From the NCBI GenBank assembly GCA_963762425.1, contig CAVXKY010000017.1, positions 21,936 to 85,935 of the forward strand: a stretch of 64,000 nucleotides of DNA, written 5' to 3'. The notes below the pieces were generated by a model. The model was given only the letters and a program-made list of their open reading frames with translations, had not been told where the DNA came from and searched no databases. This document shows, one piece after another, positions 43,969 through 52,130 of the stretch; the first letter of the stretch is position 1, and each line of letters begins with the position of its first letter. The stretch comes from REEB95 sp963762425 (GTDB lineage Bacteria > Pseudomonadota > Alphaproteobacteria > ATCC43930 > CGMCC-115725). Made by a program: the position numbers and the translations under genes.

Positions 43969-44403
43969 ATGAGCGAGACCGTGTCCTTCCAGATGCCGCC
44001 GCGCGTGCCGCCGGTCGAGCCCGAATTGCTGTCCTCGGCGATTTACCTGTTCAGCGAATATCTCGACGGTTTGAGCCGCGACGTGGTGGTGGACGAGGAC
44101 GGCGAAAGCGAGCCGGTGGAGATCGACACCCGGGCGGTGCTCGATCTCATCGCCGAGAACCTCGGCACCGGCGTGACCGAGACGCTGGCGCTGTTTTTGC
44201 GCGTGACCGCCTTGTTCCGCCTGCTGGCGGCGGTGCCGTCGCTGGCCCGGCTCGCCATCGAGGAACCGGCCGAGGGCGGGATGCTGACCGAGACCGCGCT
44301 GGTGGCGGCGGCGCGGCTCGACCTCAGCGTCCGGCGTGCGGGCAAGGAAGGCAGCGCCGATTACGATCCAAAGATTTTCCGAGACGCGCTGGAGATCGAA
44401 TAA
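43969..44403 (+). CDS. Hypothetical protein co-transcribed with the EamA transporter
   Basis: A 144-residue acidic, mostly helical soluble protein. It starts MSETVSFQMPPRVPPVEPEL and contains SSAIYLFSEYLDGLSRDVVV, EIDTRAVLDLIAENLGTGV, a hydrophobic helix LALFLRVTALFRLLAAVPSL and a charged end. It has no cysteine, signal peptide or clear motif and I do not recognise a family. The start is six bases after the transporter stop. Codon use and GC match the neighbours, so it is likely a real gene. A repeat pair follows the stop. Confidence 0.6.
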   Translation: MSETVSFQMPPRVPPVEPELLSSAIYLFSEYLDGLSRDVVVDEDGESEPVEIDTRAVLDLIAENLGTGVTETLALFLRVTALFRLLAAVPSLARLAIEEPAEGGMLTETALVAAARLDLSVRRAGKEGSADYDPKIFRDALEIE

Positions 44404-44416
44404 AAATTATTCCCTA

Positions 44417-44465
44417 GCGTAGCAAAGCCGATGCATGAATCCGGCGCATCGGCGTCTTGCGAAGC
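44417..44465 (+). repeat. REP-like GTAG-headed hairpin repeat, copy 2
   Basis: GCGTAGCA and TGCGAAGC bracket an inner stem GCCGATGC/GCATCGGC with a loop containing ATGAATCCG. The inner stem differs in sequence from copy 1 but is perfectly paired. Confidence 0.75.
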
Positions 44466-44477
44466 CAAGAAGAATCA

Positions 44478-44497
44478 GCGTAGCCGTCGTGCGAAGC
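44478..44497 (+). repeat. Minimal GTAG-headed repeat (no inner stem)
   Basis: GCGTAGCCGTCGTGCGAAGC: the two conserved arms are joined almost directly, as if the variable stem had been lost. It is 12 bases after copy 2. Confidence 0.55.
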
Positions 44498-44508
44498 AAA
44501 AAAATAAG

Positions 44509-46045
44509 CTACTCGATACTCGGCCGCGCGCCCGCCGCCGGCTTGACCCCGCGCAGCAACAGCAGCAACGGCATCGAGGCGAGCGCGATCGCCATGATCA
44601 GCAGGTAATCGTTGAGATAGGACTGGATCGCCGCCTGTCGGTTGATTTCGGCGTCGAGCGCCGAAAGCCCGGCCGTGCTGTGAATGTCCCAGAAGGCCTG
44701 CACGCCGGGCCTAAGCAACGGCGCGTTGTAGGGCGAAGCGTTCGCGGCGATCGCCGCGTGATTCGACTGGATGCCGCGCGCCAGCGTGCTCTCGACGGCG
44801 GAGATGCCGATCGAGGCGCCGACATTGCGCACCAGGCTGAAGATGCCCGCGCCCTCGGTCCGGAGCCGCACGTCAAGCGTGGTGAAGGCGACGGTGGTGA
44901 GCGGCACGAACAGAAAACCCATGCCGAAGCCCTGGACCACGCCGGTGATCAGCACCGGCGCCACGCCCATGTCGGGCGAGAACTGGCCCATCTGCCACAG
45001 TGAATAGGACGTCACGATGAAGCCGAACAGCAGCATCAGGCGGAGATCGACCTTGTTCGCCAACCGCCCGATGATGAGCATGCCGGCCATGGTGGCGATG
45101 CCGCGCGGCGCCATGACCAGGCCGGTCGTCACCGTCGGATAGCCATAGAGATCCTGGAGGAAGGGCGGCAGCAGCGCGAGCGTGCCGTACAACACCACGC
45201 CGACCACGGCGATGAAGATGCAGCCGATGACGAAGTTCCAATCCTTCAAGAGCGCACGGTTGAGGAACGAGTTGTCGGCGGTGGCGGTGTGGACCACGAA
45301 CACCCAGAAACAGGCCACGACCATGCCGAAATAGATGCGGATTTCGGTCGAGTTCGAACCAGTCCTTGAGTTCGCCGCGGTCGAGCAGCATCTGCGCCGC
45401 GCCGACCGCGATGCTCAGCATGAAAAAGCCGAAGAAATCGAACGAGCGGGAGCGGTCGATCCGCGTCTCGGTCAAAAACGCCGCCATGCCGAGGAAGCAG
45501 ACGATGCCGATCGGCACGTTGATGTAGAACACCCAGCGCCAGTTGTATTCGTCGGTGAGATAGCCGCCGAGCGTCGGGCCCAGGATCGGGCCCAGCATGA
45601 TGCCCGCGCCCCAGATCGCCATCGCCTGCGCGTGTTTCTCGCGCGGATTGATGTCGAGCAGCACGGCCTGGGACAGCGGTATCAGCGCCGCGCCGAACAC
45701 GCCCTGCAACAGGCGGTAAAGCACCATCTGCGTGATGTTGTCGGCGAGGCCGCACAACGCCGAGGCCAGGGTGAAGCCCGCGATCGAGACCAGGAACAGC
45801 CGCTTGCGGCCGTAATGCAAGGCGAGCCAGCCGCACAGCGGCGTCGCCACCGCGGCGGCGACGATGTAGGAGGTCAGCACCCAGGCGATCTGGTCCTGCG
45901 CCACCGACAGGCTGCCCTGCATGTTGGGCAGCGCGACATTGGCGATGGTCGTGTCCAGCGCCTGCATGATGGTCGCCAGCATGATCGAGACCGTGATGAG
46001 GCCGCGATTGGCGACCACATCCCCCGGTTCCGCCGGCGGATTCAT
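44509..46045 (-). CDS. emrB: EmrB/QacA-type multidrug MFS efflux pump (one frameshift)
   Basis: A DHA2-family, 14-helix drug:H+ antiporter. The N-terminal part has ITVSIMLATIMQALDTTIAN near residue 20 (the LDxTIVNVALP motif), LTSYIVAAAVATPLCGWLAL, then YGRKRLFLVS and GAGIMLGPILGPTLGGYLTD near 145. A one-base shift near 45345 separates this from the second part (NSFLNRALLKDWNFVIGCIF onward, ending LLLLLRGVKPAAGARPSIE). The restored length of about 512 residues is normal. ATG 46045 overlaps the emrA stop (ATGA). With EmrA and an outer-membrane channel it would form a tripartite efflux system; no channel gene is in the window. Confidence 0.92.
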
Positions 46046-47253
46046 TGTTTGTCGGACGAATTTGCCGGTGCCGGAGTCACGTTTTGCAGCTCCGCAGCGG
46101 GCGGCGGCGCGGGACTTGGGTTTTGCTGCTCGGGATTTGTTGTCTGCTGCTCCGCGGCGGGTGCGGACGCGGGCGCGGGCTTGCGCCAGCCGGAAATGCG
46201 GGAATAGCCGGTATCGACCTCGACATCGACGCTCATGCCGGCGCGCAGCGGGCGGGCCGGATCGGGATCGTCGATGGTGAGGCGCACCGGGATGCGTTGC
46301 ACCACCTTGACCCAGTTGCCGGTGGCGTTCTGCGGCGGCAGCACCGAGAATTCCGAGCCGGTGCCGGCGCCGATCGATTGGACGTGGGTGTTGAAGGTCT
46401 TGCCTGGATAGGTGTCGACGTCCACCGTGGCGCGGTCGCCCGGCAGCATGTGGGTCAGGTCGGTTTCCTTGAAATTGGCCTCGATCCAGACATTCCCGGT
46501 CGAGATCAGCGCGAAGGCCGGCACCGAGGCGTTGAGGTACTCGCCCACCGGCAAATTCGCCACCTTGGTGACGATGCCGTCCGCCGGCGCGGTCACCACG
46601 GTGTGCGACAAATCGAGCGCCGCCTGGTCCACCTGCGCCTGCGCCTGCCGCACCAGCGGGTGCTGGCCGGTTTCGATATCGGGATTGCCGGCGAGGCTCG
46701 CCAGCACGTTGTCGAGTTGCTGCTGGTCGGCGTCGAGCTGCTGGCGCGCGACGTCGAGATTGTTCTTGGCCTCGTCGAACTTGGCCTGCGAGGTGACGTG
46801 ACCGGCCAGCATCTGCTGCTGGCGGTCGAATTCCTTCTGGCGGTAGGCAGCTGTGTCCTGCGCCGATTTGAGGTCGGCCTGCTTCTGGCGATATGTGGCT
46901 TTGAGGCCGTCGATCTGGAGCCTGACCGCGGCGAGATTGGCCTGGGCGTGTTCCAGCGCGATGCGGAAGGAACTGTCGTCGAGCTTGAACAGCACGTCGC
47001 CTTGATGGACCGGCTGGTTGTCGGCGACGTCGACCTCGACGACCCGGGCGCCGACATCGGCGCTGATCGAGATCTTGTCGGCCTTCACATAGGCGTCGTC
47101 GGTCGAGACATAACGGCCGCCGCTGAAATAGAGATAAGCCGCGACCGCGAGAACCGCGAGCGGCCCCAGGATGAGGAGCAGCAACCGCTGGCGGCCGGTG
47201 CCCAGGCGCCGGAAGCGGGAGTTTTCCTGGCCGGGTTCGTTGGCGTCGATCAT
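46042..47253 (-). CDS. emrA: EmrA-type membrane fusion protein (HlyD family)
   Basis: Periplasmic adaptor of 403 residues. One N-terminal helix (RLLLLILGPLAVLAVAAYLY) precedes a lipoyl half (YVSTDDAYVKADKISISADV near residue 48, then NQPVHQGDVLFKLDD). A long coiled-coil hairpin rich in Gln, Ala and Leu covers about 100-215. The second lipoyl half (VTAPADGIVTKVANLPVGEY) is near 230 and barrel strands end at VEVDTGYSRISGW. The tail from about 360 is Pro/Ala/Gln-rich. GVWIEANFKET-type sequence is typical of EmrA. It follows marR with a four-base overlap and precedes emrB in the same way. The gene is intact. Confidence 0.92.
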   Translation of the reverse strand: MIDANEPGQENSRFRRLGTGRQRLLLLILGPLAVLAVAAYLYFSGGRYVSTDDAYVKADKISISADVGARVVEVDVADNQPVHQGDVLFKLDDSSFRIALEHAQANLAAVRLQIDGLKATYRQKQADLKSAQDTAAYRQKEFDRQQQMLAGHVTSQAKFDEAKNNLDVARQQLDADQQQLDNVLASLAGNPDIETGQHPLVRQAQAQVDQAALDLSHTVVTAPADGIVTKVANLPVGEYLNASVPAFALISTGNVWIEANFKETDLTHMLPGDRATVDVDTYPGKTFNTHVQSIGAGTGSEFSVLPPQNATGNWVKVVQRIPVRLTIDDPDPARPLRAGMSVDVEVDTGYSRISGWRKPAPASAPAAEQQTTNPEQQNPSPAPPPAAELQNVTPAPANSSDKQ

Positions 47254-47732
47254 CGCGCGTGGCCTTCGCCGTCGGCGGTCTTTTCCGAAATATTGCCGCG
47301 CACCCGCAACAGCAGGTCGATCAATTTCTCGCGTTCCGCGATCGACAGCCCGGTCAGCGCCTCGGTACGGGTTTCGAGCGCGAGCGCGATCATGCGTTCG
47401 AACACCGGCTTGGCCTTGGCCGTGAGATAGAGCAGCCGCGCGCGCCGGTCCTTCGGATCGGGCCGACGCTCGACCCAGCCCGCCTCTTCCATGCGGTCGA
47501 TCAGCCGGGCGAGCGAAATCGGCTCGATCTCCAAGAATTCGGCGATGCGCGCCTGGTTCAGCCCCTCATGCACGGCGAGACGGAACAGCACCTGGCATTG
47601 CGCGCGGGTCAAGCCGATGGCGCGGGCCTTCTGGTCGAAGCGTTTGCTGAACAGCCGCGCGGTTTCGTGCAGCACGAAGCCGAAGGCGCGCTCGATATTG
47701 TAGCCGGGGGCGAGTTTCGCCAGCTTTGTCAT
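47250..47732 (-). CDS. MarR-family regulator of emrAB
   Basis: A 160-residue winged-helix regulator. It has FGFVLHETARLFSKRFDQKA near residue 15, GLTRAQCQVLFRLAVHEGLN near 36, then QARIAEFLEIEPISLARLID (recognition helix near 60), MEEAGWVERRPDPKDRRARL (wing with the DxRxR motif near 82), and a C-terminal dimerisation helix. The start MTKLAKLAPGYNIERA at 47732 is preferred to ATG 47753, which lies inside a perfect palindrome likely to be its operator. The order marR-emrA-emrB with overlapping stops and starts indicates an autoregulated, drug-inducible operon. Confidence 0.9.
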   Translation of the reverse strand: MTKLAKLAPGYNIERAFGFVLHETARLFSKRFDQKARAIGLTRAQCQVLFRLAVHEGLNQARIAEFLEIEPISLARLIDRMEEAGWVERRPDPKDRRARLLYLTAKAKPVFERMIALALETRTEALTGLSIAEREKLIDLLLRVRGNISEKTADGEGHAR

Positions 47733-47745
47733 AAGGGCCAATATA

Positions 47746-47759
47746 ATAAGCATGCTTAT
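47746..47759. promoter_or_regulatory. Palindromic MarR operator candidate
   Basis: ATAAGCATGCTTAT is a perfect 14-base palindrome, 14 bases before the chosen marR start. Size and position suit a MarR dimer repressing its own operon. Confidence 0.6.
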
Positions 47760-47843
47760 GAATATCAATCTCTTCAATCTCGGTCGCGCTCGCAGCCGCC
47801 ACGCCAACCCTGCTCGCGCGCCCGAGCAAAGAGAGAAAAACCC

Positions 47844-47894
47844 GCGTAGCACAGCCGAGGGCCGATCCTTCAGGCCCGAGGCGTCGTGCGAAGC
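47844..47894 (+). repeat. REP-like GTAG-headed hairpin repeat, copy 3
   Basis: GCGTAGCACAGCCGAGGGCC, a GATCCTTCA loop, then GGCCCGAGGCGTCGTGCGAAGC-type right arm. The inner stem has a tandem G·A mismatch flanked by CC/GG and GGGCC/GGCCC pairs. Confidence 0.75.
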
Positions 47895-47904
47895 AAAACC
47901 CTTC

Positions 47905-47946
47905 GCGTAGCAAAGGCCGCGTAGGGACGCGGCCGTCTTGCGAAGC
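47905..47946 (+). repeat. REP-like GTAG-headed hairpin repeat, copy 4
   Basis: The same outer arms enclose a perfect inner stem GGCCGCGT/ACGCGGCC with a very short loop. It directly follows copy 3 and ends ten bases before the SDR stop. Confidence 0.75.
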
Positions 47947-47955
47947 AACACCCTT

Positions 47956-48759
47956 TTAGGGCATCAAACCACCGCCATTGACGTGCAGCACCTGGCCGCT
48001 GACGAAGGACGATCCCGGGCCGAGCAGGAACAGGATCGGCCCAACGATGTCCTCGGCCACCGCCATGCGGCCGAGCGGCACTTGCTTGGCATAGGCCTCG
48101 CGGTCCATGCGCGAAGCGGCGTTGGGCAAATCCGGCGGCCGGCCGGTGCCGCCCTCGTGAAAGCGCGTATCGACGGCGCCGGGTGCCACGGTGTTGGCGC
48201 GGATCGAGGGCGCGAGTTCGAGCGCCAGGGTCTTGGTGAAATTCGCCACCGCCGCCTTGGACGCGGCATAGGCGGAAAGCCCGGTTCGCGTCCGCACCGC
48301 CAGGCCCGAGGCGGTATTGACGATGGCGGGATGTCCGCCCGCCTCGGCCCGCGCCTTGAGCAGGGGCAGCGCTTGCCGGCAGCAGAGATAAGTGGTGCGC
48401 AAACTGCCGTTCACCGTCTCGTCCCATTCGGCGAGCGACAGCTCGCTGAACGGAACATGGCGGTTCGGAAATCCCGCCAGATTGACCAGCCCGTCGAGCC
48501 AGCCGCCGAATTCCCGGCCGATTCCGGCGAAGGCGTTCTTGACCTGCGTTTCATCGGTCGCGTCGAGGGGAAGCGAGAGCGCCACGTCTTCGGGCGGCGG
48601 CAATTCCGCGATCGAGCGCGGCAGGTCGAGCACCGCCACCTTCAAGCCGATCTCGATCGCGGCCGTCACCAAGGCCTGGCCGATGCCGCCGCAGCCGCCG
48701 ACCACGGCAAGGAGCGAGCCCTGCGCCGGCGCCAGCCGCGCGTAATCAGTCTCTGGCAT
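47956..48759 (-). CDS. Short-chain dehydrogenase/reductase
   Basis: A 267-residue NAD(P)-dependent oxidoreductase. It has the cofactor motif LLAVVGGCGGIGQALVTAAI (G-x-x-x-G-x-G variant) near residue 17, DATDETQVKNAFA near 66 and VNLAGFPN (NxAG) near 92. The catalytic set is in IVNTASGLAVRTRTGLSAY and AASKAAVANFTKTLALELAP (SxnYxxxK) near 148-166, followed by VAPGAVDTRFHEGG and the C-terminal FVSGQVLHVNGGGLMP. The substrate is unknown. It is near an aromatic-acid-type transporter on the same strand, a weak hint to aromatic metabolism. Hairpin repeats flank it on both sides. Confidence 0.87.
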   Translation of the reverse strand: MPETDYARLAPAQGSLLAVVGGCGGIGQALVTAAIEIGLKVAVLDLPRSIAELPPPEDVALSLPLDATDETQVKNAFAGIGREFGGWLDGLVNLAGFPNRHVPFSELSLAEWDETVNGSLRTTYLCCRQALPLLKARAEAGGHPAIVNTASGLAVRTRTGLSAYAASKAAVANFTKTLALELAPSIRANTVAPGAVDTRFHEGGTGRPPDLPNAASRMDREAYAKQVPLGRMAVAEDIVGPILFLLGPGSSFVSGQVLHVNGGGLMP

Positions 48760-48772
48760 GATGAAACTCCCC

Positions 48773-48823
48773 GCGTAGCACGACCGCGGACCGAATCTTC
48801 AGGTCCGCGGCGTCGTGCGAAGC
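48773..48823 (+). repeat. REP-like GTAG-headed hairpin repeat, copy 5
   Basis: The outer arms enclose a perfect inner stem GACCGCGGACC/GGTCCGCGG(C)GTC around a GAATCTTCA loop. A lone right half (CGTGCGAAGC) follows near 48840. Confidence 0.75.
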
Positions 48824-48853
48824 CAAACTTTTAAAACCCGTGCGAAGCAAAGT

Positions 48854-50233
48854 TTAATCGGCGGCTTCGAGAACCTCGCGCTGGCCGAAGCCGCGGCCCT
48901 TGAAGTGCCTCTTATAGAGCACGGCCAGGGTGAGGCAGGCGATGAAGCCGACGCAGCTCGGGATCGACCAGATCAGGAAAAGCTGCTGCAACGGCAGATG
49001 CTGGGCGACCAGGTAGCCGCCCAGGATCGGCCCGCAGATCGAGCCGAAGCGCCCTATGCCGAAGGCCCAGCCCGAGCCGTTGGAACGCACCGCGGTCGGA
49101 TAGATCATGCCCGAAGCCGCGTTCAGCCCGAATTGGAGCCCCAGGACGCAGAAGCCGGCGGCAAAGGCCGCCACCAGCACCAGGGCTTGCGATTGATCGG
49201 CGAAATAGCCGATGCAGGCTATCGCCGGCACCGCCAAGGCGAACATAACGACGATCGGGGCGAAGCCCTTGCTGTCCACCGGCCGGGCCAGGATCAGGCC
49301 GCCGGCGGTGCCGCCGACCTGTATGAGCGTGGTGGCGAGCGCGGCCGCGTCCGGGCTCAGCACGTTGGTGACCTTGAGGATGGTCGGCATCCAGCTCACC
49401 ATGAAAAAGTAACCCATCAGATTCATGCTGAAGCACAGCCAGAGCAGCGGCGTGATGAAGGCGAGCCCGCCCTTGAACAGCTGCACCGGCGAGATGCTGC
49501 TCACCTTGCGCTCGTCGGCGATGACGAATTGGGCGTCCGAGCCGACGGTCAGAGTCGGCGCCAAACGCTTCACCAGCCTTTCCGCCTTGGCGCGCTTGTT
49601 GCGGACGACCAGGTATTTGAGCGATTCCGGCAGGAAGAACATGGCCACTACCGCCATCAGGATCGGCAGCACGCCGCCGATGGCGAAGATCGCCTGCCAG
49701 CCGAAGGTCGGAGTCAGATAGATCGAAACCCAGCCGGGAACCGCGCCGCCGAGCGTGACGCCGCAGAACATGACGATGATCAGCGTCGCGCGTATCCGGC
49801 GCGGCGCGAATTCGGCGTTGAGCGCGATCAGATTCGGCAACATGCCGCCGATGCCGAGGCCGGCGAGGAAGCGCAGCAAGCGCAGATCCTCAAGCGCGGT
49901 CGCCCAGCAGCAGGCCAACGTGAAGACGCCGAAGATCAGGCTCGACAGGATGGTCGCGGTCTTGCGGCCGAAGCGGTCGCCGATATAGCCCAGCACCGGC
50001 GCGCCGAACAGCATGCCGAACAGGCTGGCGCTGAAGACCACGCCCATGAACGGCCCGGGCGCGGTGATGCCCCAGGCCTTGATCACCAGCGGCCCGGCGA
50101 AGGCGATCGCCGTTATGTCGTAGCCGTCGAAGGTGATGATGAGGAACGACAAGATCAACAGGAACCACATGAACCCGTCCATCTTGCGGTCGTCGATGAT
50201 GCGTGCGACGTCGACTGTCTGCAAGGCAGCCAT
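48854..50233 (-). CDS. MFS transporter, aromatic acid:H+ symporter (AAHS) type
   Basis: A 459-residue inner-membrane transporter with 12 helices. AAHS hallmarks are ILSFLIITFDGYDITAIAFA near residue 28 (DGxD in helix 1) and GMLFGAPVLGYIGDRFGRKT near 75 (loop 2-3). GLGIGGMLPNLIALNAEFAP is near 130, with arginines following, and NAASGMIYPTAVRSNGSGWA is near 375 (loop 10-11). Substrates of the family are benzoates and hydroxybenzoates; the actual one is unknown. ATG 50233 lies 172 bases from the divergent HIG1-type gene. The gene is intact. Confidence 0.88.
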   Translation of the reverse strand: MAALQTVDVARIIDDRKMDGFMWFLLILSFLIITFDGYDITAIAFAGPLVIKAWGITAPGPFMGVVFSASLFGMLFGAPVLGYIGDRFGRKTATILSSLIFGVFTLACCWATALEDLRLLRFLAGLGIGGMLPNLIALNAEFAPRRIRATLIIVMFCGVTLGGAVPGWVSIYLTPTFGWQAIFAIGGVLPILMAVVAMFFLPESLKYLVVRNKRAKAERLVKRLAPTLTVGSDAQFVIADERKVSSISPVQLFKGGLAFITPLLWLCFSMNLMGYFFMVSWMPTILKVTNVLSPDAAALATTLIQVGGTAGGLILARPVDSKGFAPIVVMFALAVPAIACIGYFADQSQALVLVAAFAAGFCVLGLQFGLNAASGMIYPTAVRSNGSGWAFGIGRFGSICGPILGGYLVAQHLPLQQLFLIWSIPSCVGFIACLTLAVLYKRHFKGRGFGQREVLEAAD

Positions 50234-50405
50234 GATGCGTTTCCCCTCTATCGTGCGTCCGCGTTATGCGGGCAAATCACGTTTTTCTTATTTCGCCCAT
50301 TATCCACTCGATCCCGGACATAGGTCAAACCGGAATGGCGGCCGGCCCACCGGCGCCCGCCGCCGCGCTGTCGCCCCGGGCCGGGCCGCGCTATATAGTG
50401 GAACC

Positions 50406-50597
50406 ATGGAATATGTGCTGCCCATTCTCGTCGTCCTCGCCATCCTGGCGGTGCTCGCCTCCCTGTTCGGGGGCCTCATCAACATGGCCATGGGCGGCGA
50501 CCCCAAGCGCGCGAACATGTTCATGCGCTACCGCGTCTGGCTGCAAGGCTTGGCGCTGCTGCTGTTCCTGGTTTTCATGATGCTTTACCGGCGCTGA
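50406..50597 (+). CDS. HIG1-domain twin-transmembrane protein
   Basis: A 63-residue membrane protein with two helices, EYVLPILVVLAILAVLASLF and VWLQGLALLLFLVFMMLY. They are joined by GGLINMAMGGDPKRANMFMRYR, the loop pattern of the HIG1 (hypoxia-induced protein) conserved region. Bacterial members are often near respiratory or cobalamin genes and some associate with cytochrome oxidase; no such role is shown here. ATG 50406 is taken as start. Its stop overlaps the adenosyltransferase start (TGATG), so they are co-translated. Confidence 0.8.
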   Translation: MEYVLPILVVLAILAVLASLFGGLINMAMGGDPKRANMFMRYRVWLQGLALLLFLVFMMLYRR

Positions 50598-51160
50598 TGG
50601 TCCGGCTGACGCGCATCTATACCCGCGGCGGCGACGAGGGCGAGACCTCGCTGGTCGGCGGCAGGCGCGTGGCCAAGCACGACCTCCGCGTCGAAGCCTA
50701 TGGCACGGTGGACGAGGCCAATGCCGTGCTGGGTCTGGCCCGGCTTCGCGCCAAGGGCGCGCTCGCCGCCATGCTGGCGCGCATCCAGAACGATTTGTTC
50801 GATCTCGGCGCCGATCTCGCCACCCCGCATGAGGGCGGCAAGGCCAAGGGCGCGTTGCGCATCGTCGCCGCGCAGGTCAAGCGGCTGGAGCGCGAGATCG
50901 ACGGCCTCAACGCCAAGCTGAAACCGCTCGATTCCTTCGTGCTGCCGGGCGGTTCGGAACTGGCGGCTTCGCTCCATGTCGCCCGCACCGTGGTGCGCCG
51001 GGCGGAAAGGCACGCGGTGGCGCTGGCCAAGCGCGAGGCGATCAATCCCGAGGCGATCAAATACCTGAACCGCCTGTCCGATCATCTGTTCGTGCTCGCC
51101 CGCTTCGCCAACGCCAAGGGCAAGAAGGATTTGCTCTGGAAGCCCGGCGAAAACCGCTGA
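50597..51160 (+). CDS. pduO: PduO-type cob(I)alamin adenosyltransferase
   Basis: Transfers the adenosyl group of ATP to cob(I)alamin to form coenzyme B12. The 187-residue protein has the ATP-binding N-terminus YTRGGDEGETSLVGGRRVAK near residue 8, VEAYGTVDEANAVLGLARLR near 32, FDLGADLATP near 70, FVLPGGSELAASLHVARTVV near 115 with RRAERHAV, and LNRLSDHLFVLARFANAKGK near 158. These are all standard for the family. B12 use elsewhere in the genome (for example methylmalonyl-CoA mutase) is implied. A repeat begins two bases after the stop. The gene is intact. Confidence 0.93.
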   Translation: MVRLTRIYTRGGDEGETSLVGGRRVAKHDLRVEAYGTVDEANAVLGLARLRAKGALAAMLARIQNDLFDLGADLATPHEGGKAKGALRIVAAQVKRLEREIDGLNAKLKPLDSFVLPGGSELAASLHVARTVVRRAERHAVALAKREAINPEAIKYLNRLSDHLFVLARFANAKGKKDLLWKPGENR

Positions 51161-51161
51161 C

Positions 51162-51228
51162 GCGTAGCACAGCCGAGGGCCGATCCTGAGCCTGTCGAAG
51201 GATTCAGGCCCGAGGCGTCGTGCGAAGC
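51162..51228 (+). repeat. REP-like GTAG-headed hairpin repeat, copy 6, with loop insertion
   Basis: Identical in its arms to copy 3, but the loop carries 16 additional bases (TGAGCCTGTCGAAGGA) between GATCC and TTCAGGCC. Confidence 0.75.
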
Positions 51229-51294
51229 AAAACCCTTTCAAGACCTTCTCTAAACCCGTTCCAAATCCGCCAAATACAAAGGCTTGCCTTGGCG

Positions 51295-51310
51295 TTGTGC
51301 ACATGCACAA
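51295..51310. promoter_or_regulatory. Palindrome TTGTGCA-CA-TGCACAA before etfBA
   Basis: Perfect seven-base arms around two bases, about 70 bases before the etfB ATG, in an otherwise gene-free stretch. It is a candidate repressor site; the regulator is unknown. Confidence 0.45.
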
Positions 51311-51380
51311 TCCCCCCGCCGAGCGTAGCGAAGGCAAAACTTAAGAACGCCAAGCAACAGGGAAGCCCTTTTAGGCCGCC

Positions 51381-52130
51381 ATGAAAGTCCTCGTCGCCGT
51401 CAAGCGGGTGATCGATTTCAACGTCAAGATCCGGGTCAAGCCGGACGGGACCGGGGTTGAAACCGCCAACGTCAAGATGTCGATGAACCCGTTCGACGAG
51501 ATCGCGGTCGAGGCGGCGGTGCGCCTGAAAGAAGCGGGCAAGGCCGCGGAAATCATCGCGGTTTCGATGGGGCCGCAATCCTGCCAGGAAACCATCCGGA
51601 CATCGCTGGCGATGGGCGCCGACCGCGGGATCCACGTGCTGAGCGATGCCGAGCTTCAGCCGTTGGCGGTGGCGAAACTGTTGAAGGCGATCGTCGCCAA
51701 GGAACAGCCGCAACTCGTCATCCTGGGCAAGCAGGCGATCGACGACGATTGCAACCAGACCGGCCAGATGCTGGCGGCGCTGTTGGGCTGGGCCCAGGGG
51801 ACCTTCGCCTCCAAGCTCGTCCTCGGCGAGGGATCGGCCGATGTCACGCGCGAAATCGACGGCGGGCTCGAAACCGTCGCGCTCAAACTGCCGGCGGTGG
51901 TCACCACCGATCTGCGTTTGAACGAGCCGCGTTACGCCTCGCTGCCGAACATCATGAAGGCCAAGAAGAAGCCGATCGAACAAACCACGCCCGAGGCGCT
52001 CGGCGTCGACGCCGGCCCGCGCCTCAAGACCCTCAAGATCGAGGAGCCGCAGAAACGCCAGGGCGGAAGGAAGCTCGCCTCGGTCGAGGAACTGGTCGAC
52101 AAGCTCCGCAACGAGGCGCGGGTGATCTGA
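51381..52130 (+). CDS. etfB: Electron transfer flavoprotein beta subunit
   Basis: Small subunit of the FAD/AMP-containing carrier that takes electrons from acyl-CoA dehydrogenases to ETF:quinone oxidoreductase. The 249-residue protein has MKVLVAVKRVIDFNVKIRVK, SMNPFDEIAVEAAVRLKEAG near residue 35, VSMGPQSCQETIRTSLAMGA near 63 and LVILGKQAIDDDCNQTGQML near 112. The ETF-beta signature VALKLPAVVTTDLRLNEPRY is near 173. It overlaps etfA by one base (TGATG), and hbd follows, forming a beta-oxidation set with the FadJ-like gene elsewhere in the window. The gene is intact. Confidence 0.95.
   Translation: MKVLVAVKRVIDFNVKIRVKPDGTGVETANVKMSMNPFDEIAVEAAVRLKEAGKAAEIIAVSMGPQSCQETIRTSLAMGADRGIHVLSDAELQPLAVAKLLKAIVAKEQPQLVILGKQAIDDDCNQTGQMLAALLGWAQGTFASKLVLGEGSADVTREIDGGLETVALKLPAVVTTDLRLNEPRYASLPNIMKAKKKPIEQTTPEALGVDAGPRLKTLKIEEPQKRQGGRKLASVEELVDKLRNEARVI

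Noticed and set aside
47844..51228. REP-like repeats as Rho-independent terminators only
   Set aside because: Some do follow stop codons, but they lack T-runs, occur in tandem and keep a conserved head and outer arms, which a terminator would not need.
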